NCBI GenBank assembly: GCA_002862435.1
Contig: PKDC01000057.1
Location: 1-64,000 of the forward strand
Origin: Pseudomonadota bacterium
GTDB lineage: Bacteria > Pseudomonadota > Gammaproteobacteria > UBA5335
Direction of reading: 5' to 3'
DNA length: 64,000 nucleotides
This document shows, piece after piece, positions 20,240 through 28,110 of the stretch (position 1 is the stretch's first letter; each line of letters begins with the position of its first letter). Position numbers and translations under genes: made by a program. The notes under the pieces are model-generated. The model was given only the letters and a program-made list of their open reading frames with translations, searched no databases and was not told where the DNA came from.

Positions 20240-20356
20240 ACACGAAATGGCTTGCCCGTCCCGGTCCATGTCGGCACCTGCCGGCCGGCCTGGGGCGAGA
20301 TCCTCCGTTCCCACACCACCAGGACAAACAAGGGCTTATCATTCAAATCGCGCATC

Positions 20357-20378
20357 ATTGTTCCATTTACAGAACAAT
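20357..20378. promoter_or_regulatory. Candidate operator upstream of wrbA
   Basis: Perfect 7-bp inverted repeat ATTGTTC-N8-GAACAAT in an AT-rich stretch about 150 bases upstream of wrbA. The geometry suits a dimeric regulator, but the CTTTTTG run after the second arm would also fit a weak terminator. Apart from the repeat elements the 19923-20527 interval contains no gene that I can support. Confidence 0.35.
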
Positions 20379-20434
20379 CTTTTTGCTATTGGGTCATTTA
20401 TCCCTGTCTCAAGGGGGTTTAAGGTAGCCCCATG

Positions 20435-20458
20435 TCGCGGTCGCGGTCGCGGTCGCGG
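20435..20458. repeat. Four tandem copies of TCGCGG
   Basis: The hexamer TCGCGG is repeated four times without interruption in the leader of wrbA. It lies in a frame that is open from an ATG at 20432 into wrbA and would code for alternating Ser-Arg. Copy-number slippage would not change frame because the unit is six bases. Confidence 0.8.
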
Positions 20459-20527
20459 TTGTGGCCCCGGTCCCGACCGTTTTCTGGCGGTTGCAAAACG
20501 CCTGTTTCACTTTCCAAGGAGTCCGTC

Positions 20528-21136
20528 ATGGCCAAGATTCTCGTGCTCTATTACTCCATGTATGGCCACATCGAAACGATGGCCCAGCATGTCGCCGAGG
20601 GCGCCCGCGCCATCAGCGGCGCCGAGGTGACCCTCAAACGAGTCCCGGAAACCATCCCCGAAGAACAGGCGCGCCAGTTCGGCGCCAAGCTCGATCAGGC
20701 GGCTCCCGTCGCCACCCCCGCCGAGTTGGCTGACTATGATGCCATCCTGTTTGGCTCCCCCACCCGGTTCGGTAACATGACCGGCCAGATGCGCAGCTTC
20801 CTCGATCAGACCGGCAGCCTGTGGGCCCAGGGCGCGCTAAACGGCAAGTTGGCCAGCGTATTCACCAGCACCGGCGTGGGCGGCGGACAGGAAACCACCA
20901 TCATCTCCTTCTGGCACACCCTGGCCCACCACGGCATGTTGATCGTGCCGCTGGGCTATGGTGATGTGGCTGGCCAGATGCTGTCAGATAATTCCGAGGT
21001 CATCGGCGGTTCGCCCTATGGCGCGGCCACACTGGCTGGCGGCGATGGCAGTCGACAGGTCTCCGAGAAGGAAGCCGCCGTGGCCCGCTACCAAGGCCGA
21101 CGTGTGGCCGAGTTCGCCGTGCGGCTTGCTGGCTGA
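20528..21136 (+). CDS. wrbA: NAD(P)H:quinone oxidoreductase WrbA
   Basis: Flavodoxin-like FMN enzyme that carries out two-electron quinone reduction. 202 residues, family length. FMN-binding loop [12 protein letters not shown] at the N-terminus, [33 protein letters not shown] and the C-terminal [11 protein letters not shown] are all diagnostic. ATG 20528 with AAGGAG 8 bases upstream is chosen over the in-frame ATG at 20432, which would add a 32-residue Ser-Arg-rich tail. A strong hairpin (21149-21192) follows. Confidence 0.94.
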   Translation: MAKILVLYYSMYGHIETMAQHVAEGARAISGAEVTLKRVPETIPEEQARQFGAKLDQAAPVATPAELADYDAILFGSPTRFGNMTGQMRSFLDQTGSLWAQGALNGKLASVFTSTGVGGGQETTIISFWHTLAHHGMLIVPLGYGDVAGQMLSDNSEVIGGSPYGAATLAGGDGSRQVSEKEAAVARYQGRRVAEFAVRLAG

Positions 21137-21148
21137 TCCGGGAAGCCA

Positions 21149-21192
21149 GGGCGCGCCGCTGGTTACCGGAATCCCGGACCGGCGGCGCGCCC
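21149..21192 (+). terminator. Strong GC-rich hairpin after wrbA
   Basis: Perfect 11-bp inverted repeat (GGGCGCGCCGC / GCGGCGCGCCC), 22-base loop, 12 bases after the wrbA stop. No adjacent T run, so termination efficiency is uncertain. Confidence 0.5.
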
Positions 21193-21254
21193 CATCGTCC
21201 TTTCCCTTGCAGCTTGGTGCGTCGGCTGCTAGCGGTCGATACAGCGCCCAGACT

Positions 21255-21797
21255 ATGCTTGGCGATGCCATGCCCCAGCCGCTCGCCACCGTCTACACCG
21301 TCGGTCATTCCCGGCATCCCCTGCCCATGCTGCGGGGACTGCTGGCGTCTCACGGCATCGGCCTCTTGGTGGATGTGCGCCGTTACCCCACCAGCCGCAT
21401 CGCCCCCCAGCATCGCCAGACGCCCCTGCGCGCTGCGCTCACCGAGGCCGGCATCGGCTATCTCTACCTGGGACAGGAGTGGGGCGGATTGCTGGAGGCC
21501 ATCGAGACCGATGCCGCCGCCGAGGCGCGCTTCACGGCTGGCCTGATCCGGCTGCAGCCGGTTCTTGCTCCTGCCCCGCTGGCGCTGATGTGCGCCGAAG
21601 CCGATCCGCGCCGTTGCCATCGGGCGCACTGGATCGCCCCGCGGTTACAAGCCGTGGGCCATGCGGTGCAACACATCCTCCCCGACGGGACGCTGCTGCG
21701 CCATGACGCGCTCAATCCTGTTTCCAGACGGCCAGGCCGCGCCCAGTCCAGCCCACCTGCACAACTCAGCCTGCCCTTCCCGGAGGAGTTGGGCTGA
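21255..21797 (+). CDS. DUF488 family protein
   Basis: 180-residue cytoplasmic protein of unknown function. It shows the family landmarks: YTVGHSRHPLPML near the N-terminus, VDVRRYPTSR, YLYLGQEWGG, LALMCAEADPRRCHR with the conserved Cys and His, and HILPDG. I give the ATG at 21255; ATG 21270 is equally possible as neither has a clear ribosome-binding site. Some DUF488 proteins contain a nucleotide-binding-like fold, but no reaction has been assigned. It is probably separated from wrbA by the hairpin at 21149-21192. Confidence 0.85.
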   Translation: MLGDAMPQPLATVYTVGHSRHPLPMLRGLLASHGIGLLVDVRRYPTSRIAPQHRQTPLRAALTEAGIGYLYLGQEWGGLLEAIETDAAAEARFTAGLIRLQPVLAPAPLALMCAEADPRRCHRAHWIAPRLQAVGHAVQHILPDGTLLRHDALNPVSRRPGRAQSSPPAQLSLPFPEELG

Positions 21798-22025
21798 ATC
21801 GTTCATCTGTAACCGCCACAATCGGGTGGGCACCCCTCAAATGAGGCTGGACATGAGGTTTTCGAGGCGGTCCGATCTGTTTCGCACTGGCCCGTGTGCG
21901 GCGCGCCTTTCCCGTCCGCACTGCGCCACTTGACAGGGTCCGGCCGCCGGCCCATCGTCAGCGCCAATGTTCGCAACGACGGTCAGCCGCTCGTAATCCC
22001 CCGTTAATGAGGAGAAACGCAAGAC

Positions 22026-22469
22026 ATGCTCTACTGGCATTGGCTGGTGCTGGGAATGGCGCTGATAATCGCCGAAATGTTCCTGGCCAGCTTTTTCGTC
22101 TTCTGGTTCGGGCTGGGCGCGCTGCTGGTGGGCGCAAGCCTGTGGATCGAACCGGATTTGAGCCTGGGTATCCAGCTCCTGCTCTGGACCGCTGCATCCG
22201 GCCTGATGACGCTGTTGTGGTTCCGCTACCTGCGCCCGCTGATGAAGGACCGCACCCAGGCGGGCAACGCGCGGGCGGCGGTCATCGGTGAAGCCGGCCG
22301 GGTACTGCGTGCGCCGCATGGCGGGCAGCGCGGGAAGGTGCGCTTCACCACGCCCTTGCTGGGCGATGATGAGTGGGAATTCATCTGTGATGATCCAGTG
22401 ATCATTGGCGACCGGGTCTATGTAAAAGATTTTTCCGGTAACACACTGATCGTCGAAAAACGCGACTGA
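22026..22469 (+). CDS. NfeD family membrane protein
   Basis: 147-residue protein with two N-terminal hydrophobic regions (about 5-50 and 50-70) followed by a C-terminal OB-fold (about 85-147) with the GEAGRVL and GDRVYVKDFSGNTLIV strands. This is the short NfeD form (YbbK type), which partners stomatin-like proteins in membrane microdomains. TGAGGAG-type ribosome-binding site precedes the ATG. The stomatin gene begins 56 bases downstream, the conserved order. Confidence 0.92.
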   Translation: MLYWHWLVLGMALIIAEMFLASFFVFWFGLGALLVGASLWIEPDLSLGIQLLLWTAASGLMTLLWFRYLRPLMKDRTQAGNARAAVIGEAGRVLRAPHGGQRGKVRFTTPLLGDDEWEFICDDPVIIGDRVYVKDFSGNTLIVEKRD

Positions 22470-22525
22470 AGTTGTAATTAGATTTAAATATTCAAGTTTG
22501 TTCAACCCACTCAGGAATACCCGCC

Positions 22526-23380
22526 ATGCCCGGAACCGCGCTTGCATTTGTCCTATTCGTCCTGGTTGTCGTCACCATCGGCCTAGGGGTGCGCATCGTG
22601 CCCCAGGGCAGCAAGCACGTGGTGCAGCGCCTGGGCAAATACCACGCCACGCTCGGCCCGGGCCTGAACCTGATCATCCCGTACATCGACACGGTGGCCT
22701 ACAAAGTGACCACCAAGGACATCGTGCTCGACATCCCCTCGCAGGAAGTCATCACCCGCGACAACGCCGTGATCATTGCCAACGCGCTGGCCTATATCAA
22801 CATTGTGGCGCCCGAGAAAGCCGTCTACGGCGTCGAGAACTACGTGTTCGCCATCCAGAGCCTGGTGCAGACCTCCCTGCGCTCGATCGTCGGCGAGATG
22901 GACCTAGACGACGCCCTATCGTCGCGCGAGATGATCAAGGCCAAGCTGAAAGCCGGCATCTCCGACGACATCGCCGACTGGGGCATCACCCTGAAAACGG
23001 TCGAGATCCAGGACATCAAGCCCTCGCCGACCATGCAGCACGCCATGGAAGAACAGGCCGCCGCCGAGCGCGCCCGGCGTGCCACCGTGACCCGCGCCGA
23101 AGGCGACAAGAGCGCCGCCATCCTGCAGGCCGACGGCCGGCTGGAAGCCTCGCGGCGCGACGCCGAAGCGCAGGTGGTGCTGGCCGAGGCCAGCCAGACC
23201 GCCATCCGCAAGGTGGCCGAAGCCACCCAGACCGGCGAGCTGCCGGTGGTCTACCTGCTCGGCGAGAAGTACATCGAGGCCATGCGCGGCCTGGCCAACA
23301 GCCAGAACAGCAAGCTGGTGATCCTGCCGGCCGACCTGCCGGCGGCGGTGCGGGGCGTTCTGGGCGGCCTGGTCAAGTAA
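22526..23380 (+). CDS. qmcA: SPFH/stomatin-like membrane protein (QmcA-type)
   Basis: 284-residue protein: one N-terminal membrane anchor (about 4-24), SPFH/band-7 domain (about 30-200, including VPQGSKHVVQRLGKYHATLGPGLN and PSQEVITRDNAV) and a helical C-terminal region rich in Ala, Glu and Arg that oligomerises. Such proteins form rings in the inner membrane and associate with proteases such as FtsH. It follows the NfeD gene. The C-terminal WYLGEKYI-like segment is VYLLGEKYIEAM, normal for the family. Confidence 0.93.
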   Translation: MPGTALAFVLFVLVVVTIGLGVRIVPQGSKHVVQRLGKYHATLGPGLNLIIPYIDTVAYKVTTKDIVLDIPSQEVITRDNAVIIANALAYINIVAPEKAVYGVENYVFAIQSLVQTSLRSIVGEMDLDDALSSREMIKAKLKAGISDDIADWGITLKTVEIQDIKPSPTMQHAMEEQAAAERARRATVTRAEGDKSAAILQADGRLEASRRDAEAQVVLAEASQTAIRKVAEATQTGELPVVYLLGEKYIEAMRGLANSQNSKLVILPADLPAAVRGVLGGLVK

Positions 23381-23401
23381 GCATCCAAAGGGAATTTAAT
23401 C

Positions 23402-24031
23402 TTGGGATTGATCGATTTCATCCTGCATGTGGACAGCCATTTGCTGGCCCTCGTTGCCCAATACGGGAACTGGGTCTACGGCATCCTGTTCCTGATTGTG
23501 TTCATCGAAACCGGCGTGGTGGCCATGCCCTTCCTGCCGGGCGACAGCCTGTTGTTCGCGGCGGGCGCCTTGGCCGGCGTGGGTTCTCTGGATCTGCCGA
23601 CCTTGCTGGCCACCCTGTTCGTGGCGGCGGTGCTGGGCGACAGTTGCAACTACCTGATCGGCAAACGGCTGGGCAGCGCCGTCTATGAACGCGATTCGCG
23701 CTGGATCCGGCGCGACCATCTGGACCGGGCGCATGCCTTCTTCGAACGCCATGGCGGCAAGGCCATCGTCATCGCCCGCTTCATGCCGTTTCTGCGCACC
23801 TTCGTTCCCTTCGTCGCCGGCGTGGGCGGCATGGAGTATCGGCGTTTCCTGGCTTGCAATGTGCTGGGTGGCGCGCTGTGGGTCGGCGCCTTCATCAATC
23901 TGGGCTATTTCTTCGGCAACCTGCCAGCCGTCAAGGAAAACTTCACGCTGGCGCTATTGGGAATCATTCTGATCAGCCTGCTGCCGGGTTTGGTCGCGGC
24001 CCTGCCCGCACGTCGCAAGCCAGAATGCTGA
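23402..24031 (+). CDS. DedA family membrane protein
   Basis: 209-residue inner-membrane protein of the DedA/SNARE-associated family, linked to undecaprenyl-phosphate and phospholipid flipping. The start is a TTG at 23402 with AAAGGGA upstream; it yields the usual opening LIDFILHVDSHLLALVAQYG. Core motifs: FETG-like FIETGVVAMPFLPGDSLLFAAG and FxRF-x-P-x-R-x-x-x-P as ARFMPFLRTFVPFVAGVGGM. Four to five hydrophobic segments. It lies 21 bases after the stomatin gene, so the three genes probably form an envelope operon. Confidence 0.92.
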   Translation: MGLIDFILHVDSHLLALVAQYGNWVYGILFLIVFIETGVVAMPFLPGDSLLFAAGALAGVGSLDLPTLLATLFVAAVLGDSCNYLIGKRLGSAVYERDSRWIRRDHLDRAHAFFERHGGKAIVIARFMPFLRTFVPFVAGVGGMEYRRFLACNVLGGALWVGAFINLGYFFGNLPAVKENFTLALLGIILISLLPGLVAALPARRKPEC

Positions 24032-24336
24032 GCCGGGGATTTCTGCAAGCCTAAAATTCACTCAATAAATTGATTTTGAATGATTTTCTCGCGGGACCCG
24101 AACACCCTCACCTGAACCCATCCAACGCACAGAAAGACAGCAGCAGCAGCCCTCCTCTCTCATGCCGAGCTTGACGGCATACTTTTCCGGTCATTCAGAC
24201 GAAAGGAAAACTTCACGTAAGCATCACGCAAGCGTCACCTCCCCTTCATGGGCTCAGTACAGACTCATGACTGTTCGGGATCCGCTGTGGATTCTGGACA
24301 TAACCCTGTACTTTGCTTGTTTTCGAGGAGTCCACC
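24032..24336. other. 305-bp intergenic region, AT-rich then regulatory
   Basis: No gene is visible. The first 60 bases are AT-rich; a possible response-regulator site is at 24213-24238. A CAGCAGCAG triplet run is at about 24138. The region precedes a small exported protein gene whose ribosome-binding site GAGGAG is at 24325-24330. Confidence 0.6.
24213..24238 (+). promoter_or_regulatory. 11-bp direct repeats, PhoB/OmpR-type site candidate
   Basis: TCACGTAAGCA and TCACGCAAGCG follow each other directly and are followed by a third TCAC. Put differently, three 7-base units (TTCACGT, ATCACGC, GTCACCT) are separated by AAGC. The 11-base period is that of OmpR/PhoB-family regulator sites. Located about 100 bases upstream of the small exported protein gene. 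Confidence 0.5.
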
Positions 24337-24651
24337 ATGAAATCCAAGTCCCTGATGATGCTCGCCCTGCTGGCCGCCGCCCCTGTCGCTTCCCAGGCCG
24401 CCATGGTCGAAATGGATAACGCCGCGCTGTCCAACGTGGAAGGCCAGGCCTTCTCCTACGGCTGGAACCTGAACCCCTCCCTGGGCTTCGGCTTCAGCAA
24501 CTCCCCCACCCAGTATGGCTATGGCTACAACGTCGGCGTGACCCCCACCGTCAGCTATACCGCCGTGAACAACCTGAACCCGGCCCGCAACGTGGCTTAC
24601 AGCACCAGCTTTGCTTTCGGCAAGACTTCTTCGTTCGTGCGCAACAAGTAA
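24337..24651 (+). CDS. Small exported protein with MDNAxL..V.GQA motif (DUF6160-like)
   Basis: 104 residues from ATG 24337, preceded by GAGGAG. Signal peptide MLALLAAAPVASQA is followed at once by AMVEMDNAALSNVEGQA, matching the exported protein at 18503-18901. The mature part is rich in Tyr, Asn, Ser and Gly (YGYGYNVGV, SYTAVNNLNP), low in charge, and ends in a basic tail (SSFVRNK). Such composition suits a surface or matrix protein. No catalytic residue pattern is visible. It is a single-gene unit closed by a terminator at 24684-24713. Confidence 0.72.
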   Translation: MKSKSLMMLALLAAAPVASQAAMVEMDNAALSNVEGQAFSYGWNLNPSLGFGFSNSPTQYGYGYNVGVTPTVSYTAVNNLNPARNVAYSTSFAFGKTSSFVRNK

Positions 24652-24683
24652 AAAAATAAAAAAATCGAGTCCAAGACAATACG

Positions 24684-24713
24684 GGGAATGGGGGCTTGCC
24701 TCCATTCCCTTTT
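24684..24713 (+). terminator. Rho-independent terminator
   Basis: GGGAATGGGGG and CCTCCATTCCC form a long stem with a CTTG loop followed by TTTT, 33 bases after the stop of the small exported protein gene. Confidence 0.8.
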
Positions 24714-24895
24714 CAGTCCGCGATCACCCCGACTTTCTCCCACGGCGCCACTTCCTGCGGCAGGGGCCTGAGGCGCGCCGCCCAGCGGTTGAGCCATTGA
24801 GCGCGAGAAAGGCGCTGGCCCGCTCGAAATCGCGGGGCGATCAGCGCCCGCACCGCAGTGGCGCGGCAGAAACAAACCCAACTTGACCAGCCGGC

Positions 24896-25660
24896 TCAGG
24901 CGCGCCAGATCAGCGCCGCCATGCGGCCACTCGTCCCATCGCGGCGGTGGGAGAAAAACCACGCCGGCTCGCTTGACGTGCACCAGTGCCCGCCCCAGAC
25001 CTGCGCCACCCCAGCCCGCTTCAGGCGCTGGCGCGCCAGGGTGACTAGATCCGCCTGCCAGCGACCCGCCCGCCCCGCCTGGAATGCCGTTACCGCCTCG
25101 GTGTCGGCGGCCAGGAAAGCGGCGCGCACCTCCGGCCCCACCTCGAATCCTGCTGCGCCAATGGCGGGACCGATCCAGGCCAGAAGCTGATCCGGCGCCA
25201 CCGCCAGGGCCGCGATGGCGGTCTCCAGCACGCCCGCCGCCAGGCCGCGCCAGCCAGCGTGGGCGGCCGCCACGCGCGTGCCGGCGCGGTCGCAGAACAA
25301 TACCGGCAGGCAATCGGCCATCCCCACGGTGCACACCAACCCGCTCCGGTCGGTCCAGGCCCCATCCGCCTCGATCGCCTCGCCGCCACCGGCGCGGACT
25401 ACCCGCGTGCCGTGGACCTGACGCAGCCAGTGCGGCTCGGCGGGCAGCGCCAGGGCCACCTTGAGCCGGCGCCGGTTCTCGGTCACCGCCGCCGGATCAT
25501 CCCCCACATGGTCGCCCAGGTTCAGGCTGGCATAGGGGCCGGCGCTCACCCCGCCTTGGCAGGTGGTCGCCACGGCATGCACCCCCGGTGGCGCTGGCCA
25601 GTCCGGCAGGATCACCGGCAGCTCGTCCTGCCAGACGAGGCCAGCGGGGGTGGGCGCCAT
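24896..25660 (-). CDS. pgeF: Purine nucleoside phosphorylase / laccase-domain protein (YfiH)
   Basis: DUF152 family protein; members act as multicopper-type polyphenol oxidases or adenosine deaminase/phosphorylases, and in E. coli as a peptidoglycan editing factor. ATG 25660 lies 2 bases after the rluD stop; the frame is open further up inside rluD. 254 residues. Metal ligands are seen in LRQVHGTRV, MADCLPVLFCD and AAHAGWRG, and the C-terminal CTSSEPAWFFSHRRDG is typical. The rluD-yfiH pair divergent from bamD is a conserved gammaproteobacterial layout. Confidence 0.93.
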   Translation of the reverse strand: MAPTPAGLVWQDELPVILPDWPAPPGVHAVATTCQGGVSAGPYASLNLGDHVGDDPAAVTENRRRLKVALALPAEPHWLRQVHGTRVVRAGGGEAIEADGAWTDRSGLVCTVGMADCLPVLFCDRAGTRVAAAHAGWRGLAAGVLETAIAALAVAPDQLLAWIGPAIGAAGFEVGPEVRAAFLAADTEAVTAFQAGRAGRWQADLVTLARQRLKRAGVAQVWGGHWCTSSEPAWFFSHRRDGTSGRMAALIWRA

Positions 25661-25662
25661 TC

Positions 25663-26631
25663 TCACGCGCCCCGTTGCAGGCTGGCGATGAGCGCCTGCA
25701 TGTCGGGCGGTGGCGGCGATTCCCACAGCATGGGACGCCCATCCTCCGGATGCGCCAGTCCCAGCCGGGTAGCATGCAGGGCCTGGCGCCGGAAGTCGCG
25801 CAAGGTCGCCGCGAGCGCCTCGTCAATCCCGGCGGGCAGCCGCAGGCGGCCGGCATAGAGCGGATCGCCCAGCACCGGATGACCCAGATGGGCCATGTGG
25901 ACGCGGATCTGATGCGTGCGCCCGGTCTCCAGGCGCAGTTCCAGGCGGCTGTGATGGGCGTAGCGTTCGCGCACCCGGTAGTGCGTCACCGACGGGCGCC
26001 CGTCCTCACGCACGGCGATGCGCAGCCGGTCGCGCGCGTGGCGTCCCAGCGGGGCATCCACCGTGCCACCGGCAATCAAGCGGCCCACCACCACGGCGTC
26101 GTATTCGCGGTGAATGCGGCGCGCCTGCAGCTCGGCCACCAGATGCGTGTGGCTGACCAAGGTCTTGGCCACCACCATGAGGCCCGAAGTATCCTTGTCT
26201 AGTCGGTGCACCAGACCGGCGCGGGGCACGTTGACCAGCGCGGGGTCGTGGTGCAACAAGGCATTCTGCAAGGTTCCGGCCGGGTTGCCGGCGCCAGGAT
26301 GGGCCACCAGCCCCGGCGGCTTGTCGATCACCAACAAGGCGTCGTCTTCGTAAACCACCGTCAGCGCGATGGCCTCCGGTCGCAATGGCACCACGGGCGC
26401 CGGAGCAGGCGCATGCACGGCAATGGCCTGCCCTTCGAGCAGGCGATCGCTGGGCCGGCAAGACGCGCCATCAACCTGCACATGCCCCTCCCGGATCCAG
26501 GCACTCAGGCGGGTGCGGGAATGATCGGGCAGCAATTGAGCCAGAATCTGGTCCAGGCGCTGCCCTGCCAACTCGGGTGAAACGGCGAAGGCATCACCGA
26601 AGGAATCGGCTAAAGGGCGGATGTCGTTCAA
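25663..26631 (-). CDS. rluD: 23S rRNA pseudouridine(1911/1915/1917) synthase
   Basis: Isomerises three uridines in helix 69 of 23S rRNA. 322 residues: N-terminal S4 RNA-binding domain (about 18-80, RLDQILAQLLPDHSRTRLSAWIREGHV), then the catalytic domain with the HRLDKDTSGLMVVAK motif that carries the catalytic Asp at about 145. C-terminal RTHQIRVHMAHLGHPVLGDPLY is conserved. Divergent from bamD across 67 bases. Confidence 0.96.
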   Translation of the reverse strand: MNDIRPLADSFGDAFAVSPELAGQRLDQILAQLLPDHSRTRLSAWIREGHVQVDGASCRPSDRLLEGQAIAVHAPAPAPVVPLRPEAIALTVVYEDDALLVIDKPPGLVAHPGAGNPAGTLQNALLHHDPALVNVPRAGLVHRLDKDTSGLMVVAKTLVSHTHLVAELQARRIHREYDAVVVGRLIAGGTVDAPLGRHARDRLRIAVREDGRPSVTHYRVRERYAHHSRLELRLETGRTHQIRVHMAHLGHPVLGDPLYAGRLRLPAGIDEALAATLRDFRRQALHATRLGLAHPEDGRPMLWESPPPPDMQALIASLQRGA

Positions 26632-26698
26632 GGGCTTTGATATACTCCGGCAAAATCCACTTTCCGGCGGCCGCCGGTCCTGAGCGTTAGTCTAAACC

Positions 26699-27496
26699 AT
26701 GCCCTCATACGCCCGTGTCGTCCTTGCGCTGTTGTTCAGTCTCAGCCTGTCAGCCTGTTCGCTGTTGCAGTATCTGCCCAGCGGATCCTCAGACCCCGAT
26801 GATGAGGAGCCTGCAGTCAATACCAATCGGCCCGCAGCGGAGATTTATCGCGAAGCCCATAAGGCGCTGGAAAGCGAAAGCTTCGACGGGGCAGTCAAGC
26901 GCTTCAACGCCCTTGAATCCCGCTACCCCTTCGGGGCTTATGCCCAGCAGGCGCAGATCGAACTCATCTACGCCTACTATCGTCAGCGGGAATGGGATTT
27001 GGGCATTTCCACGGCGCAGCGCTTCCTGCGCGAGTACCCGAGCCATCCCCAGGCCGACTATGTGCTCTACATGCAGGGGCGGATCAACTTCGAGCGCAGC
27101 CTGGGGCTGGTGGAAAGCACCCTGCGCTGGAAATGGCTGGACATCGACGGCGCCGAACGCGACACCCAATATGCCCGGGGCGCCTTCACGGCGTTCTCCA
27201 ATCTCGTCCGTCGTTACCCGGACAGCCCGTACGCCGCCGATGCACGCCAGCGCATGCTGTTCCTGAAGGACCGCGTGGCCCGCCATGATCTCGCGGTGGC
27301 CCGCTATTACCTGGCACGCGGCACCTACGTCGCCGCAGCGAACCGCGCCCAGGACATCCTGGCGGAATTCTCGGGGACCGACGCAGTCCTGCCGGCCCTG
27401 GACATTCTGGTCGACGCCTACAAGGCGCTGGGGCTTTCAGACATGGAGCATCAGGTACGGACTTTGCGTGATGAAGCCCGGGGCAAGGCGGGCTAA
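26699..27496 (+). CDS. bamD: Outer membrane assembly lipoprotein BamD
   Basis: Essential lipoprotein of the BAM complex that inserts beta-barrel proteins. 265 residues with a lipoprotein signal (lipobox LSAC, Cys19), then TPR repeats (about 45-230). Family sequences AEIYREAHKALESESFDGAVKRF and RYPFGAYAQQAQIELIYAYY are clear. The region is divergent from rluD. Confidence 0.97.
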   Translation: MPSYARVVLALLFSLSLSACSLLQYLPSGSSDPDDEEPAVNTNRPAAEIYREAHKALESESFDGAVKRFNALESRYPFGAYAQQAQIELIYAYYRQREWDLGISTAQRFLREYPSHPQADYVLYMQGRINFERSLGLVESTLRWKWLDIDGAERDTQYARGAFTAFSNLVRRYPDSPYAADARQRMLFLKDRVARHDLAVARYYLARGTYVAAANRAQDILAEFSGTDAVLPALDILVDAYKALGLSDMEHQVRTLRDEARGKAG

Positions 27497-27527
27497 GAAC
27501 GCCAATCCAGTGCGAAGAGGAGTGGCG

Positions 27528-28061
27528 ATGTGGGATTTCTTTGAAACCATCCGGCACCGCCATTCGGTGCGTCATTACCGCAGTGACCTGCCAGTCTCGC
27601 GCGAACAGCTCCACGCCATCCTGGAAGTGGCTTGCACGGCCCCGTCGGCCGGCGACCTCCAGTCCTACCGCATCGCGGTGGCGACCACGCCTGAGCAACG
27701 CCAAGCGTTACGCGCGGCCAGCGGCGACCAGACCTTCCTGACCGAAGCGCCGGTGTGCCTCGTGTTCTGCACCGATGGCGAGCGGGCGGCGGCGCGCTAC
27801 GGTCAGCGCGGCGCCGATCTGTATGCCTTGCAGGACGCGACCATCGCGGCCAGCTACGCCCAGCTCGCGGCCGTGGCGGCGGGACTGGCGACCACCTGGG
27901 TGGGTGAATTCGACGAAACCCAGGCCCGCGCGGCGCTGGACATTCCATCCTCCTTGCGCCCCATTGCCCTCATTGCGCTGGGCACGCCAGCCGAAACACC
28001 CCAGGAAACGCCGCGCCGACCGCTCAAGGAGGTCGTGCTGGGCGACGGCTTGACGCCTTGA
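27528..28061 (+). CDS. Nitroreductase family protein
   Basis: 177-residue FMN-dependent oxidoreductase of the short nitroreductase type. The FMN phosphate-binding RHRHSVRHY motif, the APSAGDLQSYRI segment and the C-terminal TWVGEFDE and LIALGTPAETP are family features. GAAGAGGAG precedes the ATG at 27528. Natural substrate unknown. Follows bamD by 31 bases. Confidence 0.88.
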   Translation: MWDFFETIRHRHSVRHYRSDLPVSREQLHAILEVACTAPSAGDLQSYRIAVATTPEQRQALRAASGDQTFLTEAPVCLVFCTDGERAAARYGQRGADLYALQDATIAASYAQLAAVAAGLATTWVGEFDETQARAALDIPSSLRPIALIALGTPAETPQETPRRPLKEVVLGDGLTP

Positions 28062-28094
28062 GCCCGCTGTTCGCGGCTTGTATCCCCAATTCAC

Positions 28095-28104
28095 AAGGAG
28101 GTGA
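28095..28104 (+). promoter_or_regulatory. Full-length Shine-Dalgarno sequence
   Basis: AAGGAGGTGA, a ten-base match to the 16S rRNA 3' end, placed 6 bases before ATG 28111. It fixes the start of the methyltransferase gene and predicts strong translation. Confidence 0.85.
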
Positions 28105-28110
28105 ATCCCC

